A stretch of DNA of 64,000 bases from Blastocatellia bacterium (GTDB lineage Bacteria > Acidobacteriota > Blastocatellia > HR10 > J050), in NCBI GenBank assembly GCA_026985075.1, contig JALSQX010000023.1, positions 1-64,000 of the forward strand. Direction: 5' to 3'. Under the pieces are notes generated by a model that was not told the DNA's origin, did not search any database, and worked only from the letters and a program-made list of their open reading frames with translations. The translations under genes were made by a program, and so were the position numbers. Positions 1 through 8,798 of the stretch are shown piece by piece. Position 1 is the first letter of the stretch. Every line of letters starts with the position of its first letter.

Positions 1-351
1 GTGCTCGCCTCCGGGGTCCGTGACTTGCCCGCTCCACTAGCTCTCAACTGACTCCTCCCCGCCGACCAGCGGCGGGGCTTCCAGGATGAGGAGAAAATCC
101 CCCAGACTAGCTGCTCACCTGAACCTCCCCGCGGTCCAGCCGCGGGGCTTCCCAGGCCCCGAGGTTCGCCTCCGGGGTTCGTTACGCTCTCCGCTATGCG
201 AGCCCCTAATAACGAGCCGACACCTGACCCCTGCCGCTCGCCTCACCCTCCTGGCCTCGGTCTCGACCCCCTCGCCCATGAGCAACACGGTCTCTGTCGG
301 CCACCTCACCCCCTTTCGCCGAGAATGACTCATCGGATAAACTAGTACGTT
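1..351. repeat. Left cluster of palindromic repeats upstream of the cysteine desulfurase
   Basis: No credible gene lies here. Two clear palindromes are present, each with 8-bp arms around a 5-nt loop: 57-77 (arms CCCCGCCG/CGGCGGGG, loop ACCAG) and 127-147 (arms CCCCGCGG/CCGCGGGG, loop TCCAG). Both are followed by GGGGCTTCC and preceded by an ACTAGCT...CAACTGA-like flank. Bases 28-82 match the reverse complement of about 3911-3970, so the same family sits on both sides of the nifS-like/thiI/ruvC block. Weaker related GC-rich inverted sequences occur near 1-20 and 156-176. Bases 200-351 show nothing recognisable apart from a possible TAAACT -10-like element shortly before the next gene, which has no clear Shine-Dalgarno sequence. 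Confidence 0.75.
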
Positions 352-1527
352 ATGACGCGAGAGATTTACCTGGACAACAATGCGACGACGCCCATCGCGC
401 CCGAAGTCGTGGAGGCTATGATCCCCTACTTGCGCGAACATTATGGAAATCCTTCCAGCCGGCATCGCAAGGGATTGGAAGCCGAGCGCGCCGTTCGCCA
501 GAGCCGAGAGACCATCGCCCGCCTGCTGGGGGTGAACGAGACCGAGATCATCTTCACCGCTTCGGGGACAGAAGGGGATAACATCGCCATTCGAGGCATC
601 GCCCGCGCCCGCCAACGCCAGGGCCGTCACATCATCACCAGTCGGGTGGAACACCCGGCCGTATTGGAGACCTGTCGCGATCTGGAAGCCGAAGGATTCC
701 AGGTCACTTACTTGCCGGTCGCCAGAGATGGGACGCTGTCACCGGAGACGGTCCTCCATGCCCTCACCGATGAGACCATTCTCGTCACACTCATGCACGT
801 CAACAACGAAACCGGCGCCATCTTCCCCATCGAAGAGATCGCCCGTCAGGTCAAACGAACCAATACCCGCGTGGTCATCCACTCCGATGGCGTCCAGGCC
901 GTGGGGAAATTGAAGCCCGATCTCACCGACGTCGATCTCTATACGGTGAGCGGTCACAAGTTCCACGCCCCCAAGGGCATTGGTGCGCTCGTCGTTCGTC
1001 AAGGCGTGCACCTGAAACCGATCATCACCGGCGGCGGGCAGGAACGCGGGCTTCGTTCGGGCACCGAGAACGTCGCCGGAATCGTCGGATTGGCCCGCGC
1101 CATGGAGCTCGCTTACCAGGATTTCGACGCCAGGCGAGATCAGCTTCTGAAGCTCAAGGAGCGCTTCCTCGCCGGGCTGGAAGAGATCCCCGACGCTCAC
1201 GTCAACTCGCCAGCCAACAGTGTTCCCACCACAGTGAGTGTCGCTTTCGCGGGCGCTCCTTCCGAGGTCCTCCTCAATGCCCTGGAAGCCGAAGGCATTT
1301 ACGCTTCCGCCGGATCAGCTTGCGCCTCGGCCCATAAGTCCCATCGTCGGCGCAGCCACGTGCTGCAGGCCATGGGACTGGAACCCGCCTTGATCGACAC
1401 CACCATCCGGTTCAGTTTTTCGCGATACACGACCATGGAAGATATCGACGCCACGCTTCAAGCGCTCCGGCGCGCCCTGCCCCAGATCCGAGCCGTGGCC
1501 CGAGGACAACGCGCTACACACCGATGA
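352..1527 (+). CDS. Cysteine desulfurase (NifS/IscS family)
   Basis: A PLP enzyme of 391 residues that takes sulfur from L-cysteine as an enzyme persulfide for Fe-S clusters and thiolated tRNA. The N-terminus (YLDNNATTP) is the family signature. The PLP lysine lies in SGHKFHAPKG near residue 203, and the mobile catalytic-cysteine loop is SAGSACASAHKSH near residue 324. The length is normal for the NifS/IscS class and there is no C-terminal extension. Its stop overlaps the start of thiI (ATGA type), so the two are co-translated. That suggests it feeds sulfur to ThiI rather than, or as well as, an Fe-S scaffold; no iscU or iscA is adjacent. No clear ribosome site precedes the ATG. A group II (SufS) assignment is unlikely. 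Confidence 0.93.
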   Translation: MTREIYLDNNATTPIAPEVVEAMIPYLREHYGNPSSRHRKGLEAERAVRQSRETIARLLGVNETEIIFTASGTEGDNIAIRGIARARQRQGRHIITSRVEHPAVLETCRDLEAEGFQVTYLPVARDGTLSPETVLHALTDETILVTLMHVNNETGAIFPIEEIARQVKRTNTRVVIHSDGVQAVGKLKPDLTDVDLYTVSGHKFHAPKGIGALVVRQGVHLKPIITGGGQERGLRSGTENVAGIVGLARAMELAYQDFDARRDQLLKLKERFLAGLEEIPDAHVNSPANSVPTTVSVAFAGAPSEVLLNALEAEGIYASAGSACASAHKSHRRRSHVLQAMGLEPALIDTTIRFSFSRYTTMEDIDATLQALRRALPQIRAVARGQRATHR

Positions 1528-2702
1528 GAGAGCAACTGGTGACAATCCGATTCGATGAAATCGGCCTCAAGGGGAAGAATCGCCCGTTGTTCGAGAAGCG
1601 GCTGGCCGACAATATCGCCCGCGCCCTGCACATCGACGCCTCCCGCGTCAAGCGCGAGCGAGGGCGCATCTACGTCTATCCAGAGCGCGAGGATGAGCGA
1701 CTTCTGCGACGACTGGAGCAGGTATTCGGCGTCAAGACATTCAGTCCGGGCGTGCGCGTCCCGGTCGCCGTGGAAGCCATGGAAGCCGAAGCCATCGAAC
1801 TGGCCCGGAAGGAAGTAGACGGCGGCGCCAAGACGTTCAAGGTGGATGCCCGCCGCGCCTTGAAGTCGTTTCCATTGGATTCCATGGACATCAACGCCCA
1901 CCTGGGGCGACGCGTCCTCGAAGCTTTCCCTGAGTTGAGCGTCGATGTGCATCAGCCCGATTTCAAGCTTCAGGTGGAAGTGCGGCCCTCGGGGATCTTC
2001 CTCTCCACACGCACTTATCAAGGCCCCGGCGGCGTGCCCGTGGGCATGAGCGGGCGGGCGCTCCTCTTGCTCTCTGGTGGTATTGACAGCCCGGTCGCCG
2101 GGTGGATGCTCATGAAGCGCGGCCTGGCCATCGACGCCGTCTACTTTCACAGCCCTCCCTATACCGGAGAACGAGCCAAAGAGAAAGTCCTGGAACTCGC
2201 CCGCGTGCTCGCTCGCTGGAAAGGCGACCAGGTGAAGGTCTACGTCCCCTACTTCACCGAGATTCAAGTGCAAACCGCCCAACACGTTCCCTCCCCGTTG
2301 TGGACCATCATTCACCGACGATTCATGCATCGAATCGCCGAGCGCATCGCCGAAGCCGATGGCTTCAACGCGCTGGCCACCGGCGAGAGCATCGGCCAGG
2401 TGGCCAGTCAGACGGTTCAGAATCTCCAGTGCATCGATCGCGCCGTCCGGATACTCGTCCTCAGGCCGCTCACCGGCTTCGACAAAGTCGAAATCGTCAA
2501 TCTGGCCAAGCGCATCGGGACCTACGAGATCTCCATCCAGCCGTACGAGGATTGCTGCACGCTGTTTGCGCCCAAAAACCCCAAGACGAAAGCGCGCCTG
2601 GATCACGTCGAATCGGCCGAAAGCCAATTGCCCGCCGACCGGCTCATCGCCGAGGCTTTCGAGCGAATGGAAGTCATCACTGTGAATGCCGAGGACGGGT
2701 GA
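1524..2702 (+). CDS. thiI: tRNA 4-thiouridine synthase ThiI
   Basis: ATP-dependent sulfurtransferase that makes 4-thiouridine at position 8 of tRNA and in some bacteria supplies sulfur for thiazole synthesis. The 392-residue protein has an N-terminal ferredoxin-like/THUMP region (about 1-165), then an adenylation domain with the PP-loop SGGIDSPVAG (about residue 180). A C-terminal rhodanese domain, as in E. coli ThiI, is absent, so this is the short form. The cysteine pair in YEDCCTLFAPKNP (about residue 345) belongs to the conserved catalytic region. The start overlaps the cysteine desulfurase stop by 4 bp, the usual partner. The gene converges on ruvC; no strong terminator is visible between them. 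Confidence 0.94.
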   Translation: MREQLVTIRFDEIGLKGKNRPLFEKRLADNIARALHIDASRVKRERGRIYVYPEREDERLLRRLEQVFGVKTFSPGVRVPVAVEAMEAEAIELARKEVDGGAKTFKVDARRALKSFPLDSMDINAHLGRRVLEAFPELSVDVHQPDFKLQVEVRPSGIFLSTRTYQGPGGVPVGMSGRALLLLSGGIDSPVAGWMLMKRGLAIDAVYFHSPPYTGERAKEKVLELARVLARWKGDQVKVYVPYFTEIQVQTAQHVPSPLWTIIHRRFMHRIAERIAEADGFNALATGESIGQVASQTVQNLQCIDRAVRILVLRPLTGFDKVEIVNLAKRIGTYEISIQPYEDCCTLFAPKNPKTKARLDHVESAESQLPADRLIAEAFERMEVITVNAEDG

Positions 2703-2819
2703 TCCCTATCTCGGCTCACGTCACCGCTCGTTCCCGAAAAGCTTCACACGCCGACACCTCACATCGGCCTCCTGGAGATGAAACGGGCGAGAGGTGAACG
2801 GCACTTCAACCATTCATGC

Positions 2820-3320
2820 TCACCGACTTCTTCCCTTCCCCCGCCCACCGTGATGATGGATGTGACAAATGGCGATGGCCAAGGCGTCGGCGGCATCGTG
2901 GGGTTCGGGGACCTTCGGCAACTTCAGAATGACGCGGACCATTTGCTGGACCTGATGCTTCTCGGCGCGACCATAGCCGACGGTGGCGCTCTTGACCTCC
3001 AGCGGCGAGTACTCGTAGATGGGAAGTCCGGCGCGCGCCGCTACGAGCAACGCCACTCCGCGGACATGTCCGAGCTTCAACGCGCTCTTGACGTTCACGG
3101 CGTAGAAAGCTTCCTCGACGGCCACGACATCGGGACGGAATTTCTCGATCAGGCGTTGAAGCTGCTCCTCGATGTTCAGGAGACGTTGAGCGAACGAAGC
3201 TCCGCGCCTGGACCGAATCGTCCCATACTCGACCAACTGGTGACGCTTGCCGTCGGTGTCGATGAGACCATAGCCGGTGGTCTCACTGCCGGGATCAATA
3301 CCCAGTACGCGCATGCTCAT
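2820..3320 (-). CDS. ruvC: Crossover junction endodeoxyribonuclease RuvC
   Basis: Holliday-junction resolvase of 166 residues, normal for RuvC. The acidic active site is visible: LGIDPGSETTGYG at the N-terminus (first Asp near residue 9), VAVEEAFYA (Glu near 69), and PHDAADALAIA near residues 140-150. It works as a dimer with the RuvAB branch-migration motor; ruvA and ruvB are not in this window. The second methionine (position 3314) could also be the start. The gene stands alone between thiI (convergent) and the repeat cluster from 3450 onward. Confidence 0.95.
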   Translation of the reverse strand: MSMRVLGIDPGSETTGYGLIDTDGKRHQLVEYGTIRSRRGASFAQRLLNIEEQLQRLIEKFRPDVVAVEEAFYAVNVKSALKLGHVRGVALLVAARAGLPIYEYSPLEVKSATVGYGRAEKHQVQQMVRVILKLPKVPEPHDAADALAIAICHIHHHGGRGKGRSR

Positions 3321-3491
3321 TTCTCGCCGCCGGGGCCGCTGAGCGGTTCCACGGGCTGACGTTTGATTCTACCCGGTGAAATCGATGAGGAGCAACGGGA
3401 TGGGAGAAGTCGAGAGCACGATCAGGAGATCATGGCCGAGAGCGCAACCATGCTGGGTTCCCGGGCTCGGGAACCCCTGCTACTCGGGAGC

Positions 3492-3771
3492 GGGAGGCGT
3501 CAGTTGAGAGCTCGTGGAGCGGGAATGTAACGATCCCCGGAGTCCAGCTCCGGGGCTTTCAGGAGTGAGGGGAGGGCGGCGTTAACTAGCTGGCACGTCA
3601 CCGACCCCGGAGTCCAGCTCCGGGGCCTGAAGGGAACCCCCATGGCTCAGTAGTGGGGAGGCATCGCGCGGGCGGCTCGTGAGGCAGCATCTCCCCCACA
3701 CGAAGGATGCCCCGCCGTTCGCCGGTGGGGAGGCGTCAGGTGGGCAGCTCGTCCGGCGCTGCTTTTCATCC
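3492..3771 (+). repeat. 280-bp direct repeat, copy 1
   Basis: Nearly identical to 3937-4216 (offset exactly 445 bp). By eye only about three substitutions separate the copies, for example GGCGGCGTTAACTAG against GGCAGCGTTAGCTAG. It contains three of the palindromes. The high identity points to a recent tandem duplication within the array. Confidence 0.9.
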
Positions 3772-3936
3772 CCTGGGAAGCCCTGTCGCTTGTCGGCGGG
3801 GAGGCGTCAGATGTCGGCTAGTAGAGAGGCTCACCCTCCCATTGGATGCCCCGCCGCTTGTCGGCGGGGAGGCGTCAGGTGGGAGCTAGTTGAGGGCGTA
3901 TCTTCCACCACCTGGAAGCCCCGCCGCTTGTCGGCG

Positions 3937-4216
3937 GGGAGGCGTCAGTTGAGAGCTCGTGGAGCGGGAATGTAACGATCCCCGGAGTCCAGCTCCGGGG
4001 CTTTCAGGAGTGAGGGGAGGGCAGCGTTAGCTAGCTGGCACGTCACCGACCCCGGAGTCCAGCTCCGGGGCCTGAAGGGAACCCCCATGGCTCAGTAGTG
4101 GGGAGGCGTCGCGCGGGCGGCTCGTGAGGCAGCATCTCCCCCACACGAAGGATGCCCCGCCGTTCGCCGGTGGGGAGGCGTCAGGTGGGCAGCTCGTCCG
4201 GCGCTGCTTTTCATCC
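3937..4216 (+). repeat. 280-bp direct repeat, copy 2
   Basis: Second copy of 3492-3771. It carries the palindromes at 3980, 4050 and 4155. Sequence after 4216 diverges from copy 1 at the flank of the last palindrome. Confidence 0.9.
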
Positions 4217-4493
4217 TTTGGGATGCCCCGCCGTCAGGCGGGCGGGCGTCCGTGGAGAGGGCGTCTCACCAGGAGCACGCTCATCCCCGGAAGCGAGCCT
4301 CGGGGCACGAGGGCTACAAGGCCTTGCGGCTGGGTGGTGCAAGGGCCTCGCGCTGTCCGGTCCGGCTCGATAGGCCATGCCCATAGGACTCATGAAGAAC
4401 GAAAAGGGTTTCTTCGGGCGCCCGGCACGGGCTCTCCCATTGTTTCCGGAGCAATGGACTTCTGTCCGGGCAACCAGACCGGCATCCGAATTC

Positions 4494-4522
4494 TTTACCA
4501 CCATGGCGCGGACTGGTAAACT
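4494..4522 (+). promoter_or_regulatory. Possible sigma-70 promoter of the DUF4129/MoxR operon
   Basis: TTTACC (4494-4499), a 17-bp spacer and TAAACT (4517-4522), just upstream of the chosen ATG at 4539. Each hexamer matches consensus at four of six positions, so this is suggestive only. Confidence 0.3.
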
Positions 4523-4538
4523 ATACACTCGCCATGGC

Positions 4539-5480
4539 ATGAAGGCGCAACGATTACTGCTACAACCGGTTTCCGCCGGCGATCTCATCGATCGGGCGCT
4601 CCGTCTTTATCGCACGCATCTTGGTTCGTTTCTCGGTCTGGCCGCCGTTCCCGGACTGGTCGCCGTCATTGGCGGATTGCTCGCGCTTCTCGATCGCTCG
4701 GATGCCCTCATGGCCCTCCTGGGATATGCGCTGACCTACTGTGCTGCGCCAGTGCTCAATCTGTTGCTCATTGGCGGTCTCACTCAGGCGATTGCCGACC
4801 ACGTGATGAACGACGAGCCGCTCTCTTTCGGGCGCACGTGGAGAATCGTGATCGCGCACCTTGACTCGCTCCTGGGCGTTTCGCTGATGGGTTGGTTATT
4901 TTTTCCTCTCACACTGCTCATCATCGGCGCATTGAGCTTGCCGCTCTTCATGATCGGCTCGGCGTTCTCTCTCGCTCTCGCGGCCGGAGCCCAGGCCACC
5001 TGGCTCAGCGTCGTCGCCATAGGAACCGTGGCCGTGCTCGTCCTTCTGGGCGGAGGATTGCTGTTCATGGAAGCCTATGGACGGGTGGCCATGATGCCCG
5101 CCGCCGCGGTCATGGAAGACCAACCTGTGGGATCAGCGGTCTCCCGAGGATTTCAACTCGGCGCCAAGACAGCTCCCAAGGTGCTCGCCGTGTTCGCCTT
5201 CGAATACTGCTTGACGTACTCCATTGCCATGGCCCTGGGCGCCCCCTTAGGCGCGTATTTTGCCTCCAAGCAGATCGGTCTCACTCCGGAGACGGCACAA
5301 ACGATGGCCATGGGATTCAACATCCTGGTTCAACTCGGAAGTCTGTTATCGGCGCCGGTAGGGCTCATCTCATTTGCTCTGCTTTACTTCGATAATCGCG
5401 TTCGTAAGGAAGGTATGGATGTGGAGATCCTGGCCAGCGAGATTCCTTTCCCGGCCGAAGCAACGACCGTCCCATCATGA
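4539..5480 (+). CDS. Multi-spanning membrane protein of unknown function
   Basis: Hypothetical integral membrane protein of 313 residues. After a cytoplasmic N-terminus (LQPVSAGDLIDRALRLYR) come about six hydrophobic segments, including FLGLAAVPGLVAVIGG and a Gly/Ala/Leu-rich pair near the middle. The opening resembles membrane proteins annotated as glycerophosphoryl-diester-phosphodiesterase membrane domain or YciC-like, but I cannot name a family firmly. The open frame extends upstream to 4377, but that part runs through the repeat-rich zone and reads like non-coding sequence. The ATG at 4539 follows the possible promoter and begins the conserved-looking part. It is the first gene of an operon with DUF4129, DUF4350, MoxR and DUF58 genes, suggesting a cell-envelope role. 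Confidence 0.75.
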   Translation: MKAQRLLLQPVSAGDLIDRALRLYRTHLGSFLGLAAVPGLVAVIGGLLALLDRSDALMALLGYALTYCAAPVLNLLLIGGLTQAIADHVMNDEPLSFGRTWRIVIAHLDSLLGVSLMGWLFFPLTLLIIGALSLPLFMIGSAFSLALAAGAQATWLSVVAIGTVAVLVLLGGGLLFMEAYGRVAMMPAAAVMEDQPVGSAVSRGFQLGAKTAPKVLAVFAFEYCLTYSIAMALGAPLGAYFASKQIGLTPETAQTMAMGFNILVQLGSLLSAPVGLISFALLYFDNRVRKEGMDVEILASEIPFPAEATTVPS

Positions 5481-5489
5481 TGTCGAACG

Positions 5490-6488
5490 ATGAACCGGAT
5501 ATCGCTCCTCACCATCGGCGCGCTCTCGCTCCTTGGACTGGCTGGTTCGGCGAGAGCGTCAACCCACTCACTGGACGATTATGCCTCTCGCCTCCGGAGG
5601 GCGTTACAGCTTCTGGAGACGGCGCCAACCGGTGCCCGCCCTATGCTGACTGAGACAATCGCCCGTCTGCTCCCCAGCGAGGAAGCGGTCGCCGTCGAAC
5701 GACAGCGGGTTCGAGTGAATAATCGGTGGCTGCATCGATTGCTCGAAGAGTACCAGGCGACACGAGATCCCGACCGGCGCGCCCGGCTCTCTGCTCACAT
5801 CGAGCGGCGTCTCCAGGTGCTGCTCGAACAGGTTGAACAGGCTCGGGGATCGGCCGGGCCGGCGATCGATCAGGCCCGCGCCCGACTGGCTGGGATTCTC
5901 GATCGACGCGAATTTCACCGCCACTCAACGTCAACCTGGATGAGTCGCTGGCGCCGTCGCATCCGCCAATGGCTCGCTCGACTGGCCAGTCTCCTGCCCG
6001 AGCTGGAACGGGGAGGCGCACCCTTCGGTCGCGCGATTCAGCTCATCGTCTGGCTCATGGCGATGGTGCTCATCTATGCGTTGATCACCACGCTTCTGGC
6101 GGCTTTTCGTCGAGAGCGTCACTCATCGGACGGCAAGGATCATGCTCCCGAGAGCGCAACGACGGCCATCCGGCCGACTCCAGCCGACTGGCGAAAACGA
6201 GCGCTGACGGCGGCCCAGAATAAGGATTACCGTAGCGCCATCCGCTATCTCTACCTCTCCCTCCTTCATGCGCTCGACGAGCGCGGGTTGATCGAGATCA
6301 CCCCGGCGGCCACCAACCGCGACTACCTGCGCCGCGTGCGCCCGCGGGCGAATCTCTATTCAACGATGGTGTATCTCACCCGGCGATTCGAACGGTACTG
6401 GTATGGCCAGATCGTGCCTTCGGAAGCGGACTTTCACGATTATGTCATCGAGTACGAAAGAGCCTTCTCCGCCCTGACCGGAGACTGA
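5490..6488 (+). CDS. DUF4129 domain protein
   Basis: Protein of 332 residues with a signal peptide (MNRISLLTIGALSLLGLAG, likely cleaved after SARA), an Arg-rich helical extracytoplasmic region, one membrane segment near residues 182-204 (LIVWLMAMVLIYALITTLL) and a C-terminal cytoplasmic DUF4129 domain. That domain shows its typical pattern: KRALTAAQNKDYRSAIRYLY, then ALDERGLIEITPAATNRDYL. In many bacteria this domain sits beside MoxR ATPases and DUF58 proteins, as here. The function is unknown; a role in envelope or surface-protein assembly is inferred from the operon. It starts 9 bp after the previous gene and ends 4 bp before the next. Confidence 0.85.
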   Translation: MNRISLLTIGALSLLGLAGSARASTHSLDDYASRLRRALQLLETAPTGARPMLTETIARLLPSEEAVAVERQRVRVNNRWLHRLLEEYQATRDPDRRARLSAHIERRLQVLLEQVEQARGSAGPAIDQARARLAGILDRREFHRHSTSTWMSRWRRRIRQWLARLASLLPELERGGAPFGRAIQLIVWLMAMVLIYALITTLLAAFRRERHSSDGKDHAPESATTAIRPTPADWRKRALTAAQNKDYRSAIRYLYLSLLHALDERGLIEITPAATNRDYLRRVRPRANLYSTMVYLTRRFERYWYGQIVPSEADFHDYVIEYERAFSALTGD

Positions 6489-6492
6489 ACCA

Positions 6493-7692
6493 ATGAGAAT
6501 GAAGAGAGCACTCTTGAACCATCTCGTCCTGCTCGGCTTGCTGCTGGCCATCATTGGACTCAACGTCCTCTTCTATCCGGGAACATCTGGCGAGGAAGAA
6601 GAAGAATGGAACGGCGATCGCTCGATCTACAGCGCTCGACCATATGGGACGCGTGCCTTCTTCCTGCTGTTGAAAGAGATGGGGTATCCGGTGGTCGCCT
6701 ACGAGGAACCCTTCGATCGCCTGGCGGCTCACGAGAATATTCGCGGACTGTTCGTCATCGGGGCGCGACTTCCCTTCACCTCCGAAGAACTCGGGGCGCT
6801 GGAGCAGTGGGTTCGACGGGGAGGCTGGCTCATCATCATCGATCGGAAGATCGATTGGACCATCGCCGATGGGACGATTCGGATAGTCAGCCATCCCAAG
6901 TTCAAGCGCTGGCAGCGCCCCCGAGTCATCCAACCGACGGCGCTCACGCGGGGAGTGGAGAGCATTCACCTCACTGAATACGCTCATGCCGTGAGCGTGG
7001 CCTCGGCTCCGGTGACCGAGCACATCGGCGACGCGACCGATGCGCTCCTCGTCGACTTCGCTCATGGGAACGGTCGCATCATCGTCCTCGGAGAACCTCA
7101 CATCGTGGCCAACAACGGTCTCAACGAAGGAGATAATCTGGTTCTCGCTCTGAACATCGTGCGCCATATTCCTTCGGGGACGATCGCCTTTGACGAGTAT
7201 CACCATGGCTATGGCACCTCGCCGATGAGAGCCCGCACCGGGGTGGTTGGCGCCTTCCTGAATTTGTACGATTATTTCAAGGCGACGCCGGTGATCTGGC
7301 TCTTCCTCCAGATGAGTCTCATCGCCGCCAGTCTCCTTTACTCCCGCGGCCGCCGCTTCACCCGACCGCGGCCGCTCATCGCGCCTCGCCGCACGCGCTC
7401 GCTGGAATACATCGCCGCTATGGGCGATCTGGCCCGACGCCTGAATCTCACCTCATGGGTCATCGAGAATGTGAGGAGCGGATTCCAGCGCCGGTGCCGG
7501 CTCCCGACTTCAACGTTGCTGGTCGGGCAACGAGGTGACGTCGCGGGCGCGTTCGCCGCCCGGCGAGCCGGACATCCCGGATGGGAATTCCGAGTTCCGT
7601 CCCTCGAACCAGAGACGTCCGATGCTCAGGCTCTCATTCGCTGGGTTCAACACCTGCGCCACATCGAGATCCAGATGAGGAAGCGACCATGA
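6493..7692 (+). CDS. DUF4350 domain membrane protein
   Basis: Protein of 399 residues with an N-terminal membrane anchor (about 8-27), a DUF4350 region carrying the family pattern [20 protein letters not shown] (about 42-61) and [13 protein letters not shown] (about 110-122), a second membrane segment near 264-283, and a basic cytoplasmic tail. Family members resemble the glutamine-amidotransferase-like/GldG fold and occur in MoxR operons; no enzymatic activity is established. It overlaps the MoxR start by 4 bp (ATGA), showing tight translational coupling. Confidence 0.85.
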   Translation: MRMKRALLNHLVLLGLLLAIIGLNVLFYPGTSGEEEEEWNGDRSIYSARPYGTRAFFLLLKEMGYPVVAYEEPFDRLAAHENIRGLFVIGARLPFTSEELGALEQWVRRGGWLIIIDRKIDWTIADGTIRIVSHPKFKRWQRPRVIQPTALTRGVESIHLTEYAHAVSVASAPVTEHIGDATDALLVDFAHGNGRIIVLGEPHIVANNGLNEGDNLVLALNIVRHIPSGTIAFDEYHHGYGTSPMRARTGVVGAFLNLYDYFKATPVIWLFLQMSLIAASLLYSRGRRFTRPRPLIAPRRTRSLEYIAAMGDLARRLNLTSWVIENVRSGFQRRCRLPTSTLLVGQRGDVAGAFAARRAGHPGWEFRVPSLEPETSDAQALIRWVQHLRHIEIQMRKRP

Positions 7693-8645
7693 CCGTAGAG
7701 GATGTTTTCCGCATCACCGAACATATCAAACGAGAACTTCATAAAGTCATCGTCGGCCAGGACGAGGTCATTGAGCAAATCCTCGTCGCCCTGTGGGCCG
7801 AAGGTCATGTCCTTCTGGAAGGAGTTCCCGGCATTGCCAAGACGCTGATGGTGAAAGCGCTGGCTCATATTCTGGGACTTCGGTTCACCCGCATTCAATT
7901 CACGCCCGATCTCATGCCCGCCGATATCACCGGTACGAGCGTCTATAATTTGTCGACGGGGACATTCTCGCTGCGACGGGGACCGGTGTTCACCGATCTG
8001 CTCCTGGCCGATGAGATCAACCGGACGCCCCCGAAGACGCAGGCCGCGCTGCTGGAGGCGATGGAGGAACGGCAAGTGACCATCGATGGGACGTCCCATC
8101 CCCTCCCTCCCACGTTCATGGTCTTCGCCACGCAGAATCCGATCGAATACGAAGGCACCTACCCTCTGCCCGAAGTGCAACTGGATCGATTCCTGCTGAA
8201 GATCATCATCCGTTATCCTCGGCCCGAAGAGGAACGGGAGGTTCTGGCCCGGTGGCACGCTGGATTCGATACGCATCATCTGGAGCACATCGCGTTTGAA
8301 CGGCTCAACGGCGCGGAAGAGATCATCGCGGCTCGCCAACAGGTGCGCGCCGTCACCGTCGAAGACGGGATCATGCGCTACATCGTGGACCTGGTCCGGC
8401 ACACGCGCGTCGTCCTGCATATCGCTTGGGGCGCGAGCCCGCGCGCTTCGGTGGCGCTGATGCTGGCCAGCAAAGCCCTGGCCGCCATGCGCGGGCGCGC
8501 CTATGTGCTCCCCGAAGATGTGAAGGAGATGATCAAACCCGTCTTGCGGCACCGGATCATTCTCCGGCCGGAAGCCGAGATTGAAGGCCTCGCTGCCGAC
8601 GAGGCGTTAGAGGAAGTCATCGCCAGCGTTGAGGTTCCCCGTTGA
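7689..8645 (+). CDS. MoxR family AAA+ ATPase
   Basis: AAA+ ATPase of 318 residues. Walker A is GVPGIAKT at residues 45-52; Walker B with its following motif is [20 protein letters not shown] near 104-123. A sensor-1 region ([20 protein letters not shown]) and sensor-2/lid helices follow. MoxR proteins act as chaperone-like remodelling ATPases, usually paired with VWA/DUF58 proteins, which is the next gene here. The open frame extends upstream to 7581 inside the DUF4350 gene, but the conserved N-terminus starts at the ATG at 7689 in a 4-bp overlap. It probably acts on a cell-surface or respiratory assembly client; the client is not evident. Confidence 0.93.
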   Translation: MTVEDVFRITEHIKRELHKVIVGQDEVIEQILVALWAEGHVLLEGVPGIAKTLMVKALAHILGLRFTRIQFTPDLMPADITGTSVYNLSTGTFSLRRGPVFTDLLLADEINRTPPKTQAALLEAMEERQVTIDGTSHPLPPTFMVFATQNPIEYEGTYPLPEVQLDRFLLKIIIRYPRPEEEREVLARWHAGFDTHHLEHIAFERLNGAEEIIAARQQVRAVTVEDGIMRYIVDLVRHTRVVLHIAWGASPRASVALMLASKALAAMRGRAYVLPEDVKEMIKPVLRHRIILRPEAEIEGLAADEALEEVIASVEVPR

Positions 8646-8798
8646 TCGAGTCGATGAGTGAGAAAAAAAACGGGTCGCCTGGCGCGCTCCGGCCTCCTAC
8701 TCCCGATGGGGTGGTCCGAGAGCGTTCGTCGCCCTCACCGGCCCGACGCCGATGGAGGCGACTACGGCCCGACGGCGCCCAGTGAGGTGAACCCTCCG

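Larger units (their letters stand above)
3321..4538. repeat. Cluster of about ten palindromic repeats in mixed orientation
   Basis: A non-coding stretch of about 1.2 kb. Palindromes with 8-bp arms and 5-nt loops occur at 3535-3555 and 3605-3625 (CCCCGGAG-TCCAG-CTCCGGGG), 3710-3730, 3781-3801, 3849-3869 and 3919-3939 (CCCCGCCG-CTTGT-CGGCGGGG type, with G-T wobble variants), 3980-4000, 4050-4070 and 4155-4175. A degenerate one lies at about 4226-4245, and a separate perfect 9-bp stem at 3455-3476. The second type is the reverse complement of the type seen at 57-77; neighbours 3710 to 3919 are spaced 68-71 bp and each is followed by GGGGAGGCGTCAG. Short ORFs here are GC-repeat artefacts. Nothing else is seen except a weak promoter-like element at 4494-4522. 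Confidence 0.8.

Noticed and set aside
3535-4245. Possible CRISPR array
   Set aside because: Spacing partly regular (68-71 bp), but repeats differ in sequence, occur in both orientations, lack unique spacers of constant size, and no cas gene is present.
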